Assembly: GCF_000711985.1 (NCBI RefSeq)
Contig: NZ_KL544007.1
Location: 62,001 to 126,000 of the forward strand
Reading direction: 5' to 3'
DNA: 64,000 nucleotides
From: Rheinheimera texasensis DSM 17496
GTDB lineage: Bacteria; Pseudomonadota; Gammaproteobacteria; Enterobacterales; Alteromonadaceae
Shown here: positions 24,498 to 33,357 of the stretch, piece after piece
Position numbering within the stretch: the stretch's first letter is position 1
Layout: the number at the start of each line of letters is the position of its first letter
The notes under the pieces: model-generated
The model's input: only the letters and a program-made list of their open reading frames with translations
Database searches by the model: none
Told to the model about the DNA's origin: nothing
Translations under genes and position numbers: made by a program

Positions 24498-25505
24498 TCA
24501 GAGGCGCTCCAGCACCGCCTGAGTGAAATCTGTAGTGCCGTGTGTACCGCCAAGGTCGCGCGTGGTGCGGTCGCCGCTGGCGATCACATCAGTCACAGCC
24601 GCCAGAATACGCTGCGCTTTGTCCTTCATACCGAGGTACTCCAGCATTTGGATCGACGCCAGGATCACTGAACTTGGGTTGGCCAGATTTTTACCGGCGA
24701 TATCCGGTGCACTGCCATGGACAGCTTCAAAAATCGCACAATCTTTACCAATATTGGCGCCAGGCGCCATGCCAAGACCGCCAACCAGGCCGGCACAGAG
24801 GTCGGACAGAATGTCGCCAAACAGGTTAGTAGTGACAATCACATCAAACTGCTGCGGGTTCATTACCAACTGCATACATGCGTTATCCACGATCATTTCG
24901 ACGGCCTGAATATCCGGGTACCGGGCCGCGACTTCACGGGCTGTCTTCAGAAACAAACCAGAGGTTGATTTCAGGATATTGGCTTTGTGCACAATAGTGA
25001 CTTTTTTGCGCTGCTCACGACGGGCCAGTTCAAAGGCAAATTCGACGATCCGTTCTGAGCCTTCGCGGGTCACAATACTCATGGCTTCGGCCAATTCACC
25101 TTCGTTTTTGACTACCTGACCAGCACCTGAGTACATGCCTTCGGTGTTTTCGCGCACTGTGATGATATCGATATTCTCGTAACGCGCTTTGGTTCCTTTA
25201 AAGGAGATCACCGGACGCACGTTGGAATACAGATTAAATTTCTTGCGTAAGGTCACGTTAATAGAGGTGAAACCTTCGCCAACCGGCGTGGTCAGTGGGC
25301 CTTTTAAGGTGATTTTGTTACGGGCAATAGCGTCCAGCGTGGCTTGTGGCAGCAGCTCGCCTGTTTTCTCCAGGGCTGTCAGGCCGGCATCGACATACTC
25401 ATACTGAAAATCGCATCCGGCTTTGTCCAGAATCGCAATAGCGGCGTCGACAATACTTGGACCAATACCGTCGCCTTTGATAACAGTAATAACTTGTGCG
25501 CTCAT
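24498..25505 (-). CDS. Isocitrate dehydrogenase, short NAD-type
   Basis: The 335-residue protein belongs to the isocitrate/isopropylmalate dehydrogenase family. It shows VIKGDGIGPSI, the substrate-binding ENTEGMYSG, the metal-binding region TTNLFGDILSD and the nucleotide loop AVHGSAPDIAGKN. It decarboxylates isocitrate to 2-oxoglutarate in the TCA cycle. The length is that of the short, NAD-dependent-like class rather than the ~416-residue E. coli Icd; cofactor preference is not proven by sequence. The ATG at 25505 has AAAGG 6 nt upstream. A longer start at 25538 adds 11 unrelated residues. It is monocistronic with a terminator. Confidence 0.92.
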   Translation of the reverse strand: MSAQVITVIKGDGIGPSIVDAAIAILDKAGCDFQYEYVDAGLTALEKTGELLPQATLDAIARNKITLKGPLTTPVGEGFTSINVTLRKKFNLYSNVRPVISFKGTKARYENIDIITVRENTEGMYSGAGQVVKNEGELAEAMSIVTREGSERIVEFAFELARREQRKKVTIVHKANILKSTSGLFLKTAREVAARYPDIQAVEMIVDNACMQLVMNPQQFDVIVTTNLFGDILSDLCAGLVGGLGMAPGANIGKDCAIFEAVHGSAPDIAGKNLANPSSVILASIQMLEYLGMKDKAQRILAAVTDVIASGDRTTRDLGGTHGTTDFTQAVLERL

Positions 25506-25698
25506 AGCTAACCTTTGTGGTGGATTTGGCTGAAACAAATGCAGGAGTCTTGGGCTCTGCTGAGCCTCTGGTCTGAGGTCTGGACTCCGGCGGAACGACT
25601 CGACTATAGCATTTTTCGTTATTCGTTACCAGAATGGCAGCATGCCTGTGCTATAAGCGCTGTTTATAATGGATATAGCGGAAAATGATGAAAGAAAA

Positions 25699-27378
25699 CT
25701 ACAGTTTAGGTTGCAGTGGCCAGGATGCAGCACAGTGCTGGGTTAGCTGCAACAACCATTCACTTAGCGGAATCGCTGGTAAATCAAGGGCATGGCGAGC
25801 ATTTTTATAGAGTGTTTCCAGCTGTGCCGGTGTTGTTGTACTGCCAAAGAAATACAGTTCAGTCAGAGTCCAGCCAAACTGGATGAACAGCTGGGCGCTC
25901 TGTTGCTGGCTGTAGTCGGCCTGCATACCCACAGGGCTGCGAAACTGCAGCACTGCGTCCTGCCAAAGCAAGCCAAAGCCGGTTGCCGCCAACAGTTGAG
26001 CGATTTGTTGCAGACAATCAGGCTGTTGCCACAACAGCTTACGGCATTCGGTGGACAGCGCTTGTGCCGGTCGCGCGTCGCGGTGCAACGGTTGATGCCG
26101 GAGTTCGTCATGCTGTTGCAATGTCAGGCTGACGCAGGCTGCGAGCAGACGGGTCTGCGCTATCGAGATCTCTAGTTTTTTCGTCTGTTGTGCCAACAGG
26201 CCCAGTGCTTGTTGGAATACCTGTTCGAGCTCATTGAACCATTCCCGCCACGGCTGTGCGCATAAAGCGATTTGTTGCGCCAGCCACGATTGTCGCAGCA
26301 GTGCCGGGAGTTGCTCTGTGCCAATCAAAGCCAGTGCATGCCGCACATCGGTAATGGCCGTCTGCTGGCGACTCAGTTGCGACGCGGCCTGACATAATAA
26401 CTGGCAAAAGGCCGGATGCGTTTGCAGAAAACTGACCTGGCGACTGACTGACCAGTCGGGGTTCAGTTGCTGGATCAGCGCCAGAGACATAGGTTCCGGA
26501 TCTGCGGTTTCCAGCACATCCCGTGCCTGGCGGACCAACAGCGTCAACCAGCCCGGGTCATGGCATACTTTTGGTGGTAACAACTGCAGACCGGAACCAG
26601 CCAGCTCAGTCGGCGTGGCACTGAGGCTTTTTAAATTCAAATCAAACAAATAACCGGTTAACTCCGGCTCTGCTGCCGTGATAAAGGCCACCACCCCGAT
26701 GCTGTCACTGCAAAAACGCCCAAGCTGATGCAAGGCGGCGCCACTACGACTCAGTAAAGTCAATAGCTGTTGATTGACCGGATTTGCCTGTCGCCACTGC
26801 TGGCGAAACAAGGTTTCAAAGCCGACTTTCCCGGCAGTGGCAGGCTGAACCAGCGGATAGCTCAGCTGGTAGACCAGCACTAACACAGTTGCCAGCGGAT
26901 TTTGTTGCCAGATAGCAGCCTGCTGGCGTAACCGGCAACAACTGGCAAAGAGTTGCAGCCAAACGGCAGGTAACTGCTGCTGATGACGCCGCACTGTCAG
27001 CAGCCAGGGATCCTGTAACAACTGCGGTTGGGCAAAATCTTTGCTGAACATATCTGGTGTCAGGCCGCTTAACGCCGCAAAACTGGCACTGAGCAACTGT
27101 TCCTGCGCCAGCATGGGCCAGCGGCTATGTTCCGCCAGTGTCAGGATCAGGACAGCTTGTTTCATTGCTAAATTCGCCAATGGCGGGTGGTCAGAAGACG
27201 ATAGTGCTAATTGAGCATGCAATAATGCGGGTTGCTGTTGATAAAGCTGACAGAACTTCGGAGCAATTTGTTCACAAGCCAGCTGAAAACGGCCTGCGCT
27301 GAGCAGTGCCGGCGCTTGTGAATACAAACGCTGCAGGTACTGATACAGACTATTCAGCTGCTCGACGGCCTGACTCAT
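25699..27378 (-). CDS. HDOD-like helical protein of unknown function
   Basis: The 559-residue protein is rich in Leu, Gln and Ala, mostly helical, with no signal peptide. Residues about 297-370 resemble a degenerate HDOD domain: ALIQQLNPDW, QTHPAFCQLLCQAAS and AITDVRHALALIGTEQL follow the HDOD spacing, though the usual asparagine-rich 'NSA' is lost. HDOD proteins act in signalling as protein-binding scaffolds. The rest is unrecognised. The ATG at 27378 lies 5 nt after the DUF3192 stop, so the genes are probably one operon. An ATG at 27477 is also open but would overlap the upstream gene by 94 nt. No convincing Shine-Dalgarno is seen for either. Confidence 0.65.
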   Translation of the reverse strand: MSQAVEQLNSLYQYLQRLYSQAPALLSAGRFQLACEQIAPKFCQLYQQQPALLHAQLALSSSDHPPLANLAMKQAVLILTLAEHSRWPMLAQEQLLSASFAALSGLTPDMFSKDFAQPQLLQDPWLLTVRRHQQQLPAVWLQLFASCCRLRQQAAIWQQNPLATVLVLVYQLSYPLVQPATAGKVGFETLFRQQWRQANPVNQQLLTLLSRSGAALHQLGRFCSDSIGVVAFITAAEPELTGYLFDLNLKSLSATPTELAGSGLQLLPPKVCHDPGWLTLLVRQARDVLETADPEPMSLALIQQLNPDWSVSRQVSFLQTHPAFCQLLCQAASQLSRQQTAITDVRHALALIGTEQLPALLRQSWLAQQIALCAQPWREWFNELEQVFQQALGLLAQQTKKLEISIAQTRLLAACVSLTLQQHDELRHQPLHRDARPAQALSTECRKLLWQQPDCLQQIAQLLAATGFGLLWQDAVLQFRSPVGMQADYSQQQSAQLFIQFGWTLTELYFFGSTTTPAQLETLYKNARHALDLPAIPLSEWLLQLTQHCAASWPLQPKL

Positions 27379-27383
27379 AGGGG

Positions 27384-27785
27384 TCAGGGCCTGGCTGGGC
27401 GGGCTTGCCGAAACTGCTGCACTGCGTTCTCGCCAACCGCAATCAGCCGGCGATTCAGGTACAGCAGCGCAGTACATTCGGTTTTTGTCGTGATACCGTC
27501 GGAAATATCGCGTTGGGTGCGGTAATAGACCAGTTGATAAAGATCTGTACCGGCCTGATAAGCTTCTGTGATATCGGGCCCACCCAGTTTTTGCCGGATT
27601 TGGTCCTGAGTGACGGTTGCACTCAGTTGCAAGGCATTGATGAACTTACGATTGTAAGCTTCCCGATCGGTCCAGGCCATCGCATCGGGGTCGTCCTGAT
27701 AGACATTCAATGCCAGCCAGGTTGCCAGTGGATAGACGGCAATCAAGGCCGCGGCAAGTAATAACCAACGCAGATATTTTTTCAT
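27384..27785 (-). CDS. DUF3192 family membrane-anchored protein
   Basis: The 133-residue protein has a lysine pair and an N-terminal hydrophobic helix (YLRWLLLAAALIAVYPLATW) as signal anchor or uncleaved signal, then a small periplasmic domain of the DUF3192 family. It includes RQKLGGPDIT, VYYRTQRDISDGITT and KTECTALLY. The core segment closely parallels the second DUF3192 protein at 36063-36434. The fold resembles BamE/SmpA-like small envelope proteins, which is an inference. ATG at 27785 was chosen because the signal-like helix begins there; an upstream ATG at 27830 lacks a Shine-Dalgarno. It precedes the HDOD-like gene by 5 nt. Confidence 0.78.
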   Translation of the reverse strand: MKKYLRWLLLAAALIAVYPLATWLALNVYQDDPDAMAWTDREAYNRKFINALQLSATVTQDQIRQKLGGPDITEAYQAGTDLYQLVYYRTQRDISDGITTKTECTALLYLNRRLIAVGENAVQQFRQARPARP

Positions 27786-28026
27786 CGCAGTGCCACCGCG
27801 AGAGGGGAACCAATAATCAGAAGCAAACATTTTTCTGTAGTTTCAGCTGTCATCTGTAGACCTTTTATACAAAAAATCTGCCAAGTTGGTTGGCTGCAGG
27901 TCAATACGCCGGCAATGGAGCCATCAGGCGAACCCAGACGGCCCCGATATCAGGCAATATACAGAACCGATGCCCCTCCGGCACCTGAACGCGCCGGAGA
28001 GGGAGCTGCAAACGATGGGCGTCTGT

Positions 28027-29385
28027 TTAGCGGCTGATTTGATAGCAGGGGATATACTTACTGCCGGGCAGTTTCATCCTGCCCTGCGCAACAAAAGCTT
28101 CCAGCAGGTTGTCCATCAGTTCCATCAACCCCGGCTCACCAGACAGAATAAATGGCCCCTGGCTGCTGATCGCTCTGATGCCTTCGTCTTTGACGTTACC
28201 TGCGACAATACCAGAAAACGCCCGGCGCAGATTCGCAGCCAACCGGGCTTTGTCCTGCTCCAGGTGCAGGTTCAGGCTTGCCATATTCTGGTGGGTTGGT
28301 GCGAACGGATGCTGGAAATCTTCGTCAATTTGCAAAGTCCAGTTGAAATGATAAGCGTCACCAACCGATTTACGGTACTGCCGGACGTCCTGACAACCTT
28401 GTTTCAGTTTTTGCGCAACCGCCACCGGATCATCAATGATCACTTCGAACAAATCCAGGGCGGCTTTGCCCAGGGTTTTTTCTATAAAGTTTTGTAATTC
28501 AGTGAAATAGGCTGCGCTTTGCTTCGGACCTGTCAGGATCACCGGCAAGACCTGCTGGCGGTTTTGCTCGTGCAGCATAATCCCCAAAAGATACAACAGC
28601 TCTTCGGCAGTACCTGCGCCCCCCGGGAAAATAATAATACCGTGGGCCGTGCGGATAAAGGCTTCCAGGCGTTTTTCAATATCCGGCAGGATCACCAGTT
28701 CATTGACGATTGGGTTTGGCGGCTCAGCGGCGATAATGCTCGGCTCTGTCAGCCCCAGATAACGGCCGTTACTGATGCGTTGTTTGGCATGCCCAATTGT
28801 GGCGCCTTTCATCGGGCCTTTCATCGCGCCCGGGCCACAACCAGTACAAATATCCAACCCGCGCAGGCCAAGCTGATATCCGACCTCTTTGGTGTACTTA
28901 TATTCGGTTTCGTTGATAGAGTGACCACCCCAGCACACAATCATGTTCGGTGTGGCGCCTGGCGCTATAACCTGAGCATTGCGCAGAATATCAAACACCG
29001 TATGGGTGATGTGTTCGCTGTTGTGCAGATCCAGCCGTTTTTCATCAGCGCCAAGGCGAGTGTGATAAAACAGGATGTCGCGTAGCACGGCAAACAAATG
29101 TTCGTGAATGCCTTTAATCAGTTCGCCATCAACAAAAGCACCGGCCGGGGGGTTAAACAGCTCGATTTTGATACCGCGCTCTCTGGCAATTAAATTCACC
29201 GCAAAGTCTTTAAACTGGTCATAAATTTCTGCGGAGCTGTCGGTATGGCTGCCGACGTTCAGCACGGCCAGGCAACAATTACGGAATAGTTTAAAAGTTT
29301 CACTGTGCGCATGTTGCTTCAGCTGATCAACTTCCAGCTGTGACAACAAATCCATCGCGCCTAACGGGTTTAACTGTACATGCAT
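28027..29385 (-). CDS. ppnN: Pyrimidine/purine nucleosidase PpnN
   Basis: The 452-residue protein resembles E. coli PpnN (YgdH, 454 residues) end to end, opening with [19 protein letters not shown] and [13 protein letters not shown]. The LOG-type nucleotide motif [16 protein letters not shown] marks the catalytic domain. PpnN cleaves nucleoside monophosphates to base and ribose-5-phosphate and is activated by (p)ppGpp. The ATG at 29385 follows AAGGAGAG with ideal spacing, so an in-frame start 7 codons earlier is rejected. It lies about 40 nt after the GGDEF gene on the same strand. Confidence 0.96.
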   Translation of the reverse strand: MHVQLNPLGAMDLLSQLEVDQLKQHAHSETFKLFRNCCLAVLNVGSHTDSSAEIYDQFKDFAVNLIARERGIKIELFNPPAGAFVDGELIKGIHEHLFAVLRDILFYHTRLGADEKRLDLHNSEHITHTVFDILRNAQVIAPGATPNMIVCWGGHSINETEYKYTKEVGYQLGLRGLDICTGCGPGAMKGPMKGATIGHAKQRISNGRYLGLTEPSIIAAEPPNPIVNELVILPDIEKRLEAFIRTAHGIIIFPGGAGTAEELLYLLGIMLHEQNRQQVLPVILTGPKQSAAYFTELQNFIEKTLGKAALDLFEVIIDDPVAVAQKLKQGCQDVRQYRKSVGDAYHFNWTLQIDEDFQHPFAPTHQNMASLNLHLEQDKARLAANLRRAFSGIVAGNVKDEGIRAISSQGPFILSGEPGLMELMDNLLEAFVAQGRMKLPGSKYIPCYQISR

Positions 29386-29425
29386 CTTGCTCTCCTTGGA
29401 CGGCACGGGGACCAGAATGGCGGGC

Positions 29426-30976
29426 TCAGGGTTTCAGAATCACCAGATCGCGTCCCTGACGTTTGGCGTCATATAACGCCTCGTCGGCCCGGTCAAAGGC
29501 TTCACGACCCTCATCTGTTGGTTTGAGTTGGGTGGCCCCGAATGATATTGAGATCACAACGTTGGTGTCTTTGAATTTAAACGGGATACGTTTAATTTTC
29601 TCCCGTATCGTATTCAGTGGTGTTTCCAGTTGTTCCAGCGGCGTTTCCGGAAACAGTAAAATAAATTCCTCACCGCCGTAGCGGGCGATAAAGTCAGCTT
29701 CGCGCATGCTTTGTTTCAGTGCTTTTGCAATCACTTTCAGCGTTTTATCACCGGCGCTGTGACCATAAGTGTCATTAATAACCTTAAAGTGATCCACATC
29801 TGCCAACACTATCGACAGTGGCGTGTTGTAACGTCTGCTGCGCTTGAGTTCCAGTTCGTAACGTTCGTCAAAAGCTGCGCGGTTGGGCAGCTCTGTTAAT
29901 GCGTCCTGCAGGCTGCGGAACTTTTGTTCGGCCAGGCGTTTTTTAAATTGCCGCGCTTCTTCTTCGAGTTCTTTTAAGCGGCTATCCATTTCTTTGACCG
30001 AACCGAGCAGGATTTCGCGCTCTTGCTTTTCCAGTTGTTCTTTATCTTTCAGAGAATTGCTTAACGTAGTTAGTTTGTCGGTGACCAGCGACTGTAATTG
30101 CTCCAGCGACGTAGCGGACTGGGTGTCATGGCTTAACACACTGATTTGTTGCTCAATCTGTTGATTCAGCAGCGCCATTTTTTCGCGGATGTTATTGGTC
30201 GATTTCAGCGACGACACCAGCGAATTCTGCACGCTGTTCAGTGCGTCATTGAGTTTCAGCAGGAAATGCTGCGCCGACTGGCGCTCTTCATTGATGCTGG
30301 AGATGATAATTTCGATCGTACGCAAACAGGCTTCGAGCAGTTTTTCGATACTGAGCTCGCCAAGCAGGCTCACCCGGATGGTGTTAATCGCGTTGGCGTA
30401 GCTGCCTTCAAATGCCAGTTCACTGAGCAGATTAGTCAGCTCTACAGAGATCTGCCGACAAATGCCGTCATACCTGGTACTGTCGCTGATCTCCTGCAAA
30501 TCCAGACTTTGCTTGGCATTTAACGCCAGCTGGTATAGCTCGGTCAGATGGGTTAAATGGGGGATATACGCATGGATGGTCGGAGCCGGCTCTTCGACAC
30601 GTGATAATAAATCACGTAAGTCCCGTCTGAGCTGATTGGGTAAACCCCGTTGTTTCTGCAGTAGTTTTCCGGCTTCGCTGATGGTGACCTGCGCTTTGCG
30701 GACTTCTTGTTGTTGCCGGCTTTCCAGTGTTTTCAGATGCTCTGTTGTTGCATCAATTTGCGGTAGCAGTTTTTCCAAATCTGTACCATTGCTGAGTTGT
30801 TGCCGCAAACGTGCCAGCCGGTTGTCCAGCTCAACGTCAATGCCTTTACATACCAGCGACAGTCTTGCGACAAACTGCGTCAGGATCACGAACTGACTTT
30901 CGTAGGTATCTTCCAGCTGCTTACGGGCTTTTAAGGCACTGGCCAGTTGTTGTTTCAGAGCTTGTTCGGAATCCAC
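29426..30976 (-). CDS. Diguanylate cyclase with coiled-coil N-terminal half
   Basis: The 516-residue protein ends in a GGDEF domain (about residues 350-516) with active-site RYGGEEF and an intact inhibitory RxxD site (READ) five residues upstream, so it should make c-di-GMP and be product-inhibited. The N-terminal 340 residues have no membrane helices and are predicted helical with long coiled coils (for example [17 protein letters not shown] and [17 protein letters not shown]), a possible dimerising sensor region. The start codon is GTG with a weak GGGAAC upstream. Upstream lie the palindrome at 31149 and the small ORF at 31248. It is followed by ppnN, perhaps in one transcript. Confidence 0.93.
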   Translation of the reverse strand: MDSEQALKQQLASALKARKQLEDTYESQFVILTQFVARLSLVCKGIDVELDNRLARLRQQLSNGTDLEKLLPQIDATTEHLKTLESRQQQEVRKAQVTISEAGKLLQKQRGLPNQLRRDLRDLLSRVEEPAPTIHAYIPHLTHLTELYQLALNAKQSLDLQEISDSTRYDGICRQISVELTNLLSELAFEGSYANAINTIRVSLLGELSIEKLLEACLRTIEIIISSINEERQSAQHFLLKLNDALNSVQNSLVSSLKSTNNIREKMALLNQQIEQQISVLSHDTQSATSLEQLQSLVTDKLTTLSNSLKDKEQLEKQEREILLGSVKEMDSRLKELEEEARQFKKRLAEQKFRSLQDALTELPNRAAFDERYELELKRSRRYNTPLSIVLADVDHFKVINDTYGHSAGDKTLKVIAKALKQSMREADFIARYGGEEFILLFPETPLEQLETPLNTIREKIKRIPFKFKDTNVVISISFGATQLKPTDEGREAFDRADEALYDAKRQGRDLVILKP

Positions 30977-31148
30977 GACTCAGATGTTCCCGTCGGTATC
31001 GGCAAAGGAGGCTGGGCTAAGTATATCGCTTGTGCGTAAAAAGCATAGTCAAAAATAAGCCGTGAATTTGCTGGTTCGACCGGCTGTTTTTTTCGCAGAT
31101 TCAATGTGTTGTTCTATCAACTTCGATTAAACGCTGTTTTATTGATGA

Positions 31149-31169
31149 CATCTTTCGAAACGAAAGATG
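31149..31169. promoter_or_regulatory. Perfect palindrome, copy A (TTTCG-N3-CGAAA)
   Basis: CATCTTTCG (31149-31157) and CGAAAGATG (31161-31169) form a perfect 9-bp inverted repeat around AAA. Its centre TTTCGAAACGAAA has the same form as the site at 31392-31404. It lies about 170 bp before the GGDEF start, so it could be an operator for that gene, or an RNA hairpin. The cognate regulator is unknown. Confidence 0.5.
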
Positions 31170-31181
31170 AGGTAGGCATAA

Positions 31182-31222
31182 ATAAATAAAGCCGGGACTT
31201 TACAGTCACCGGCTTTATTTAT
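31182..31222 (-). terminator. Long AT/GC hairpin, likely terminator of the small ORF
   Basis: ATAAATAAAGCCGG (31182-31195) pairs perfectly over 14 bp with CCGGCTTTATTTAT (31209-31222), loop 13 nt. On the minus strand the GC core is followed by TTTATTTATTT, fitting an intrinsic terminator 26 nt after the stop of the small ORF at 31248-31310. It can also act on the plus strand. Confidence 0.65.
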
Positions 31223-31247
31223 CTCGGCTGTTCAATGACAGCACGAA

Positions 31248-31310
31248 TTATTTTTTTGTCAGGTAGTAGGGTAACCAGGTTTGCTCTTCAGCAGCGGTAA
31301 GCATGTTCAT
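31248..31310 (-). CDS. Possible 20-residue small protein
   Basis: An ATG at 31310 follows a good Shine-Dalgarno AGGAAAG (31316-31322, 5-nt spacing) and opens a 20-codon frame, MNMLTAAEEQTWLPYYLTKK, ended by TAA. A long hairpin with terminator features comes right after it, and a possible -10 (TATGAT, 31386-31391) lies upstream beside a palindrome. The arrangement of promoter-like box, SD, ORF and terminator is that of a stand-alone small gene. I recognise no family: it lacks the Glu-x3-Tyr of PqqA and no maturase is near. Alternatives are a leader peptide or chance. Confidence 0.4.
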   Translation of the reverse strand: MNMLTAAEEQTWLPYYLTKK

Positions 31311-31391
31311 AACAACTTTCCTGTATCAGCATTAAGTCAAGCATTCGGTTGGGTTGATGTGTCTGGCACCAACGGATTGCATTTAATCATA

Positions 31392-31404
31392 TTTCGATTC
31401 GAAA
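31392..31404. promoter_or_regulatory. Palindrome, copy B (TTTCG-N3-CGAAA)
   Basis: TTTCGATTCGAAA has the same arms and 3-nt spacer as copy A at 31149-31169. It directly abuts a possible minus-strand -10 box (31386-31391) of the small ORF and lies about 130 bp before the M61 peptidase gene. Such placement between -10 and -35 fits a repressor site. Confidence 0.45.
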
Positions 31405-31414
31405 GTAAAAGTTA

Positions 31415-31444
31415 TTTTGTAATGTTACATGTTGGGTTACAAAA
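31415..31444. promoter_or_regulatory. Nested inverted repeats before M61 gene
   Basis: TTTTGTAA (31415-31422) and TTACAAAA (31437-31444) form 8-bp arms 14 nt apart. Inside them TGTAATGTTACA (31418-31429) is itself palindromic. This may be a regulator site in the peptidase promoter region; no family is assigned. Confidence 0.35.
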
Positions 31445-31533
31445 TTTTTGGCAGTGAAATTTGCCACCTTCAACGCAAAGGGCTGGTTTCGCGCTGTTTT
31501 ATTGCTTAGGCTGGGCAAAAAAACGGAGTCTTT

Positions 31534-33297
31534 ATGCGCTATTTTGCTTTTTTAGTATTGTTGTGCCCTTTATTCGCCAGTGCTGCTGTCGATTATCAGA
31601 TCAGTATTACAGAGCCAGATCAACATCTGGCCGACGTCACTATCCGCTTGCCTGCAACACAAGCCGGGCCTTTTGAGCTGAAACTACCGGCCTGGCGCAG
31701 CGGCAAATATCAAATCCTCGATTTGGCCAACGGCGTGCGGCGGTTTGAAGCGCGTTTAGTGGATGGCGCACCGCTTCAGGTAGAAAAAACCGAAAAAAGT
31801 ACCTGGCAACTGCAGGTGCCGGCGGTCGGGACTATCGAGGTGCGCTATCAGGTGTACGCCAACGAACTTAATCAGCGAACCCGGCATATTGACGATACGC
31901 ATGCCTATATCAATGCGTCGGCTTACCTGATGTACCACGAGGCGCAGCGTAAAGAACCGGTGACTGTCAGTTTGCAGGTGCCGGCACAGTGGCGCAGCAC
32001 ATCCGGTATGATACGGACCGGTGCGCACAGCTTTAAAGCGGCGGATTATGACGTGTTAGCCGATTCACCAATTGAAACCGGCATCCATCAGAGTTTCAAT
32101 TTTAAAGCCGATGGTCGTGATTACGAAGTGGTGTTCTGGGGACAGGGCAATTTTGACACGGCGCAAACAGTGAAAGATCTGCAGAAAATCGTGTTACAGG
32201 CCAGCAGTATCTGGCAGGGTTATCCATATCAAAATTACCTGTTTATCATCCATGCCGCCACTGGCGCACGCGGCGCCACAGAACACCTGAACTCGACCGT
32301 GATCCAGCGAGACCGCTTCAGCTTCCGTAAACGTGAACATTATCTGGAGTTCCTGTCGACTGCGGCACACGAGCTGGTGCACACCTGGAATGTAAAAGCC
32401 TACCGGCCCGCAGAGTTAGTGCCATACGACTACTTGCAGCCGAACTACAGCAAACTGCTGTGGATCTCGGAAGGTTCAACCAGCTATTTCCAGAATCAGT
32501 TGCTGTTACGGGCCGGCCTGATGACGCCCGAGGAGTTTTACACCGATCTCGCCAAACGGTTAAAACGTTTTGCCCGCACACCAGGACGTGAAATTCAGTC
32601 CGTGGCGCAAAGCAGTTTTGATAACTGGATAAGCCTGGGTGGCGACCACGCGGATAATTTCAGTGTGAACATTTACAGCGAAGGTTATTTGGTCAGCTGG
32701 ATGCTGGACCATTTCCTGTTGAGTAACAGCGGTTTAAAGGCTAATTACCGCACTTTACACAATGAGTTGTATCAGCGGTTTGGTAAAACTACTGCTTTTA
32801 CCGCTGCGGACGTGCAGCAGATTGCGCTGGATTTAACCGGCAAGTCGCTGCAGGAGTTCTGGGCTGGGCAGGTGGAAAGTCCGCTGGAACTGGATGCTGA
32901 CACCATATTGAAAGCGGCAGGCTTGCAGCTGAGCAAACCCAAAGCCACAGAGCCGTTCACTGGCCTGACGGTACAGGCGCAGAAAGACCTGGCTGAAGTG
33001 ATGAAGGTGGAACGCGGCTCACCGGCCTGGCAGGCTGATTTGTCAGTCGGCGACCAGATCATCGCGGTGAACGGCTTGCAGCTGCAGACTGAATTGGCGG
33101 AACGGTTAAAAGATTTCCCGGCTGACAGCGCTGTGACCCTGACGCTGTTCCGCGATGGCCGCCTGCTGGAGCGGATGCTGACGCCACAAACACAGCCGGC
33201 AGGTAACTGGCAAATCTTGCCAGTGGCTAAACCCAGCCGCCAACAGAAGGCTTATTATCAGGCCTGGCTTGGTATGGAACTGCCGGCAGCCAAATAA
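31534..33297 (+). CDS. M61 family glycyl aminopeptidase with PDZ domain, exported
   Basis: The 587-residue protein has a signal peptide (YFAFLVLLCPLFASAA) and the M61 layout: an N-terminal beta domain, a zinc peptidase domain with His279-Glu280-Leu-Val-His283 and third ligand Glu313 in WISEGSTSYF, then a C-terminal PDZ domain (GLTVQAQKDLAEV ... GDQIIAVNG). Family members cut N-terminal glycine or alanine from peptides. It should be periplasmic or surface-located. CGGAGT precedes the ATG. Upstream lie several palindromes that may control it. It is monocistronic and ends at a strong terminator shared with queF. Confidence 0.93.
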   Translation: MRYFAFLVLLCPLFASAAVDYQISITEPDQHLADVTIRLPATQAGPFELKLPAWRSGKYQILDLANGVRRFEARLVDGAPLQVEKTEKSTWQLQVPAVGTIEVRYQVYANELNQRTRHIDDTHAYINASAYLMYHEAQRKEPVTVSLQVPAQWRSTSGMIRTGAHSFKAADYDVLADSPIETGIHQSFNFKADGRDYEVVFWGQGNFDTAQTVKDLQKIVLQASSIWQGYPYQNYLFIIHAATGARGATEHLNSTVIQRDRFSFRKREHYLEFLSTAAHELVHTWNVKAYRPAELVPYDYLQPNYSKLLWISEGSTSYFQNQLLLRAGLMTPEEFYTDLAKRLKRFARTPGREIQSVAQSSFDNWISLGGDHADNFSVNIYSEGYLVSWMLDHFLLSNSGLKANYRTLHNELYQRFGKTTAFTAADVQQIALDLTGKSLQEFWAGQVESPLELDADTILKAAGLQLSKPKATEPFTGLTVQAQKDLAEVMKVERGSPAWQADLSVGDQIIAVNGLQLQTELAERLKDFPADSAVTLTLFRDGRLLERMLTPQTQPAGNWQILPVAKPSRQQKAYYQAWLGMELPAAK

Positions 33298-33309
33298 TCT
33301 TCTTGTTGC

Positions 33310-33340
33310 AGTAAAAAGCCCGCAGTGCGGGCTTTTTACT
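33310..33340. terminator. Bidirectional terminator between M61 gene and queF
   Basis: AGTAAAAAGCCCGC pairs with GCGGGCTTTTTACT over 14 bp around AGT. T and A runs allow function on both strands, for the two convergent genes. Confidence 0.92.
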
Positions 33341-33357
33341 TTTGAGCGTCAGAACTG

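Noticed and set aside
27971-28003. GC-rich hairpin after ppnN as a terminator
   Set aside because: The stem TCCGGC/GCCGGA is real but has no T run on the minus strand.
27886-28497. 203-codon open frame on the plus strand opposite ppnN
   Set aside because: It is antisense to the conserved ppnN gene, with no homology or Shine-Dalgarno.
31248-31310. Small ORF as a PqqA-type precursor peptide
   Set aside because: It lacks the Glu-x3-Tyr pair and there is no radical SAM or pqq gene nearby.
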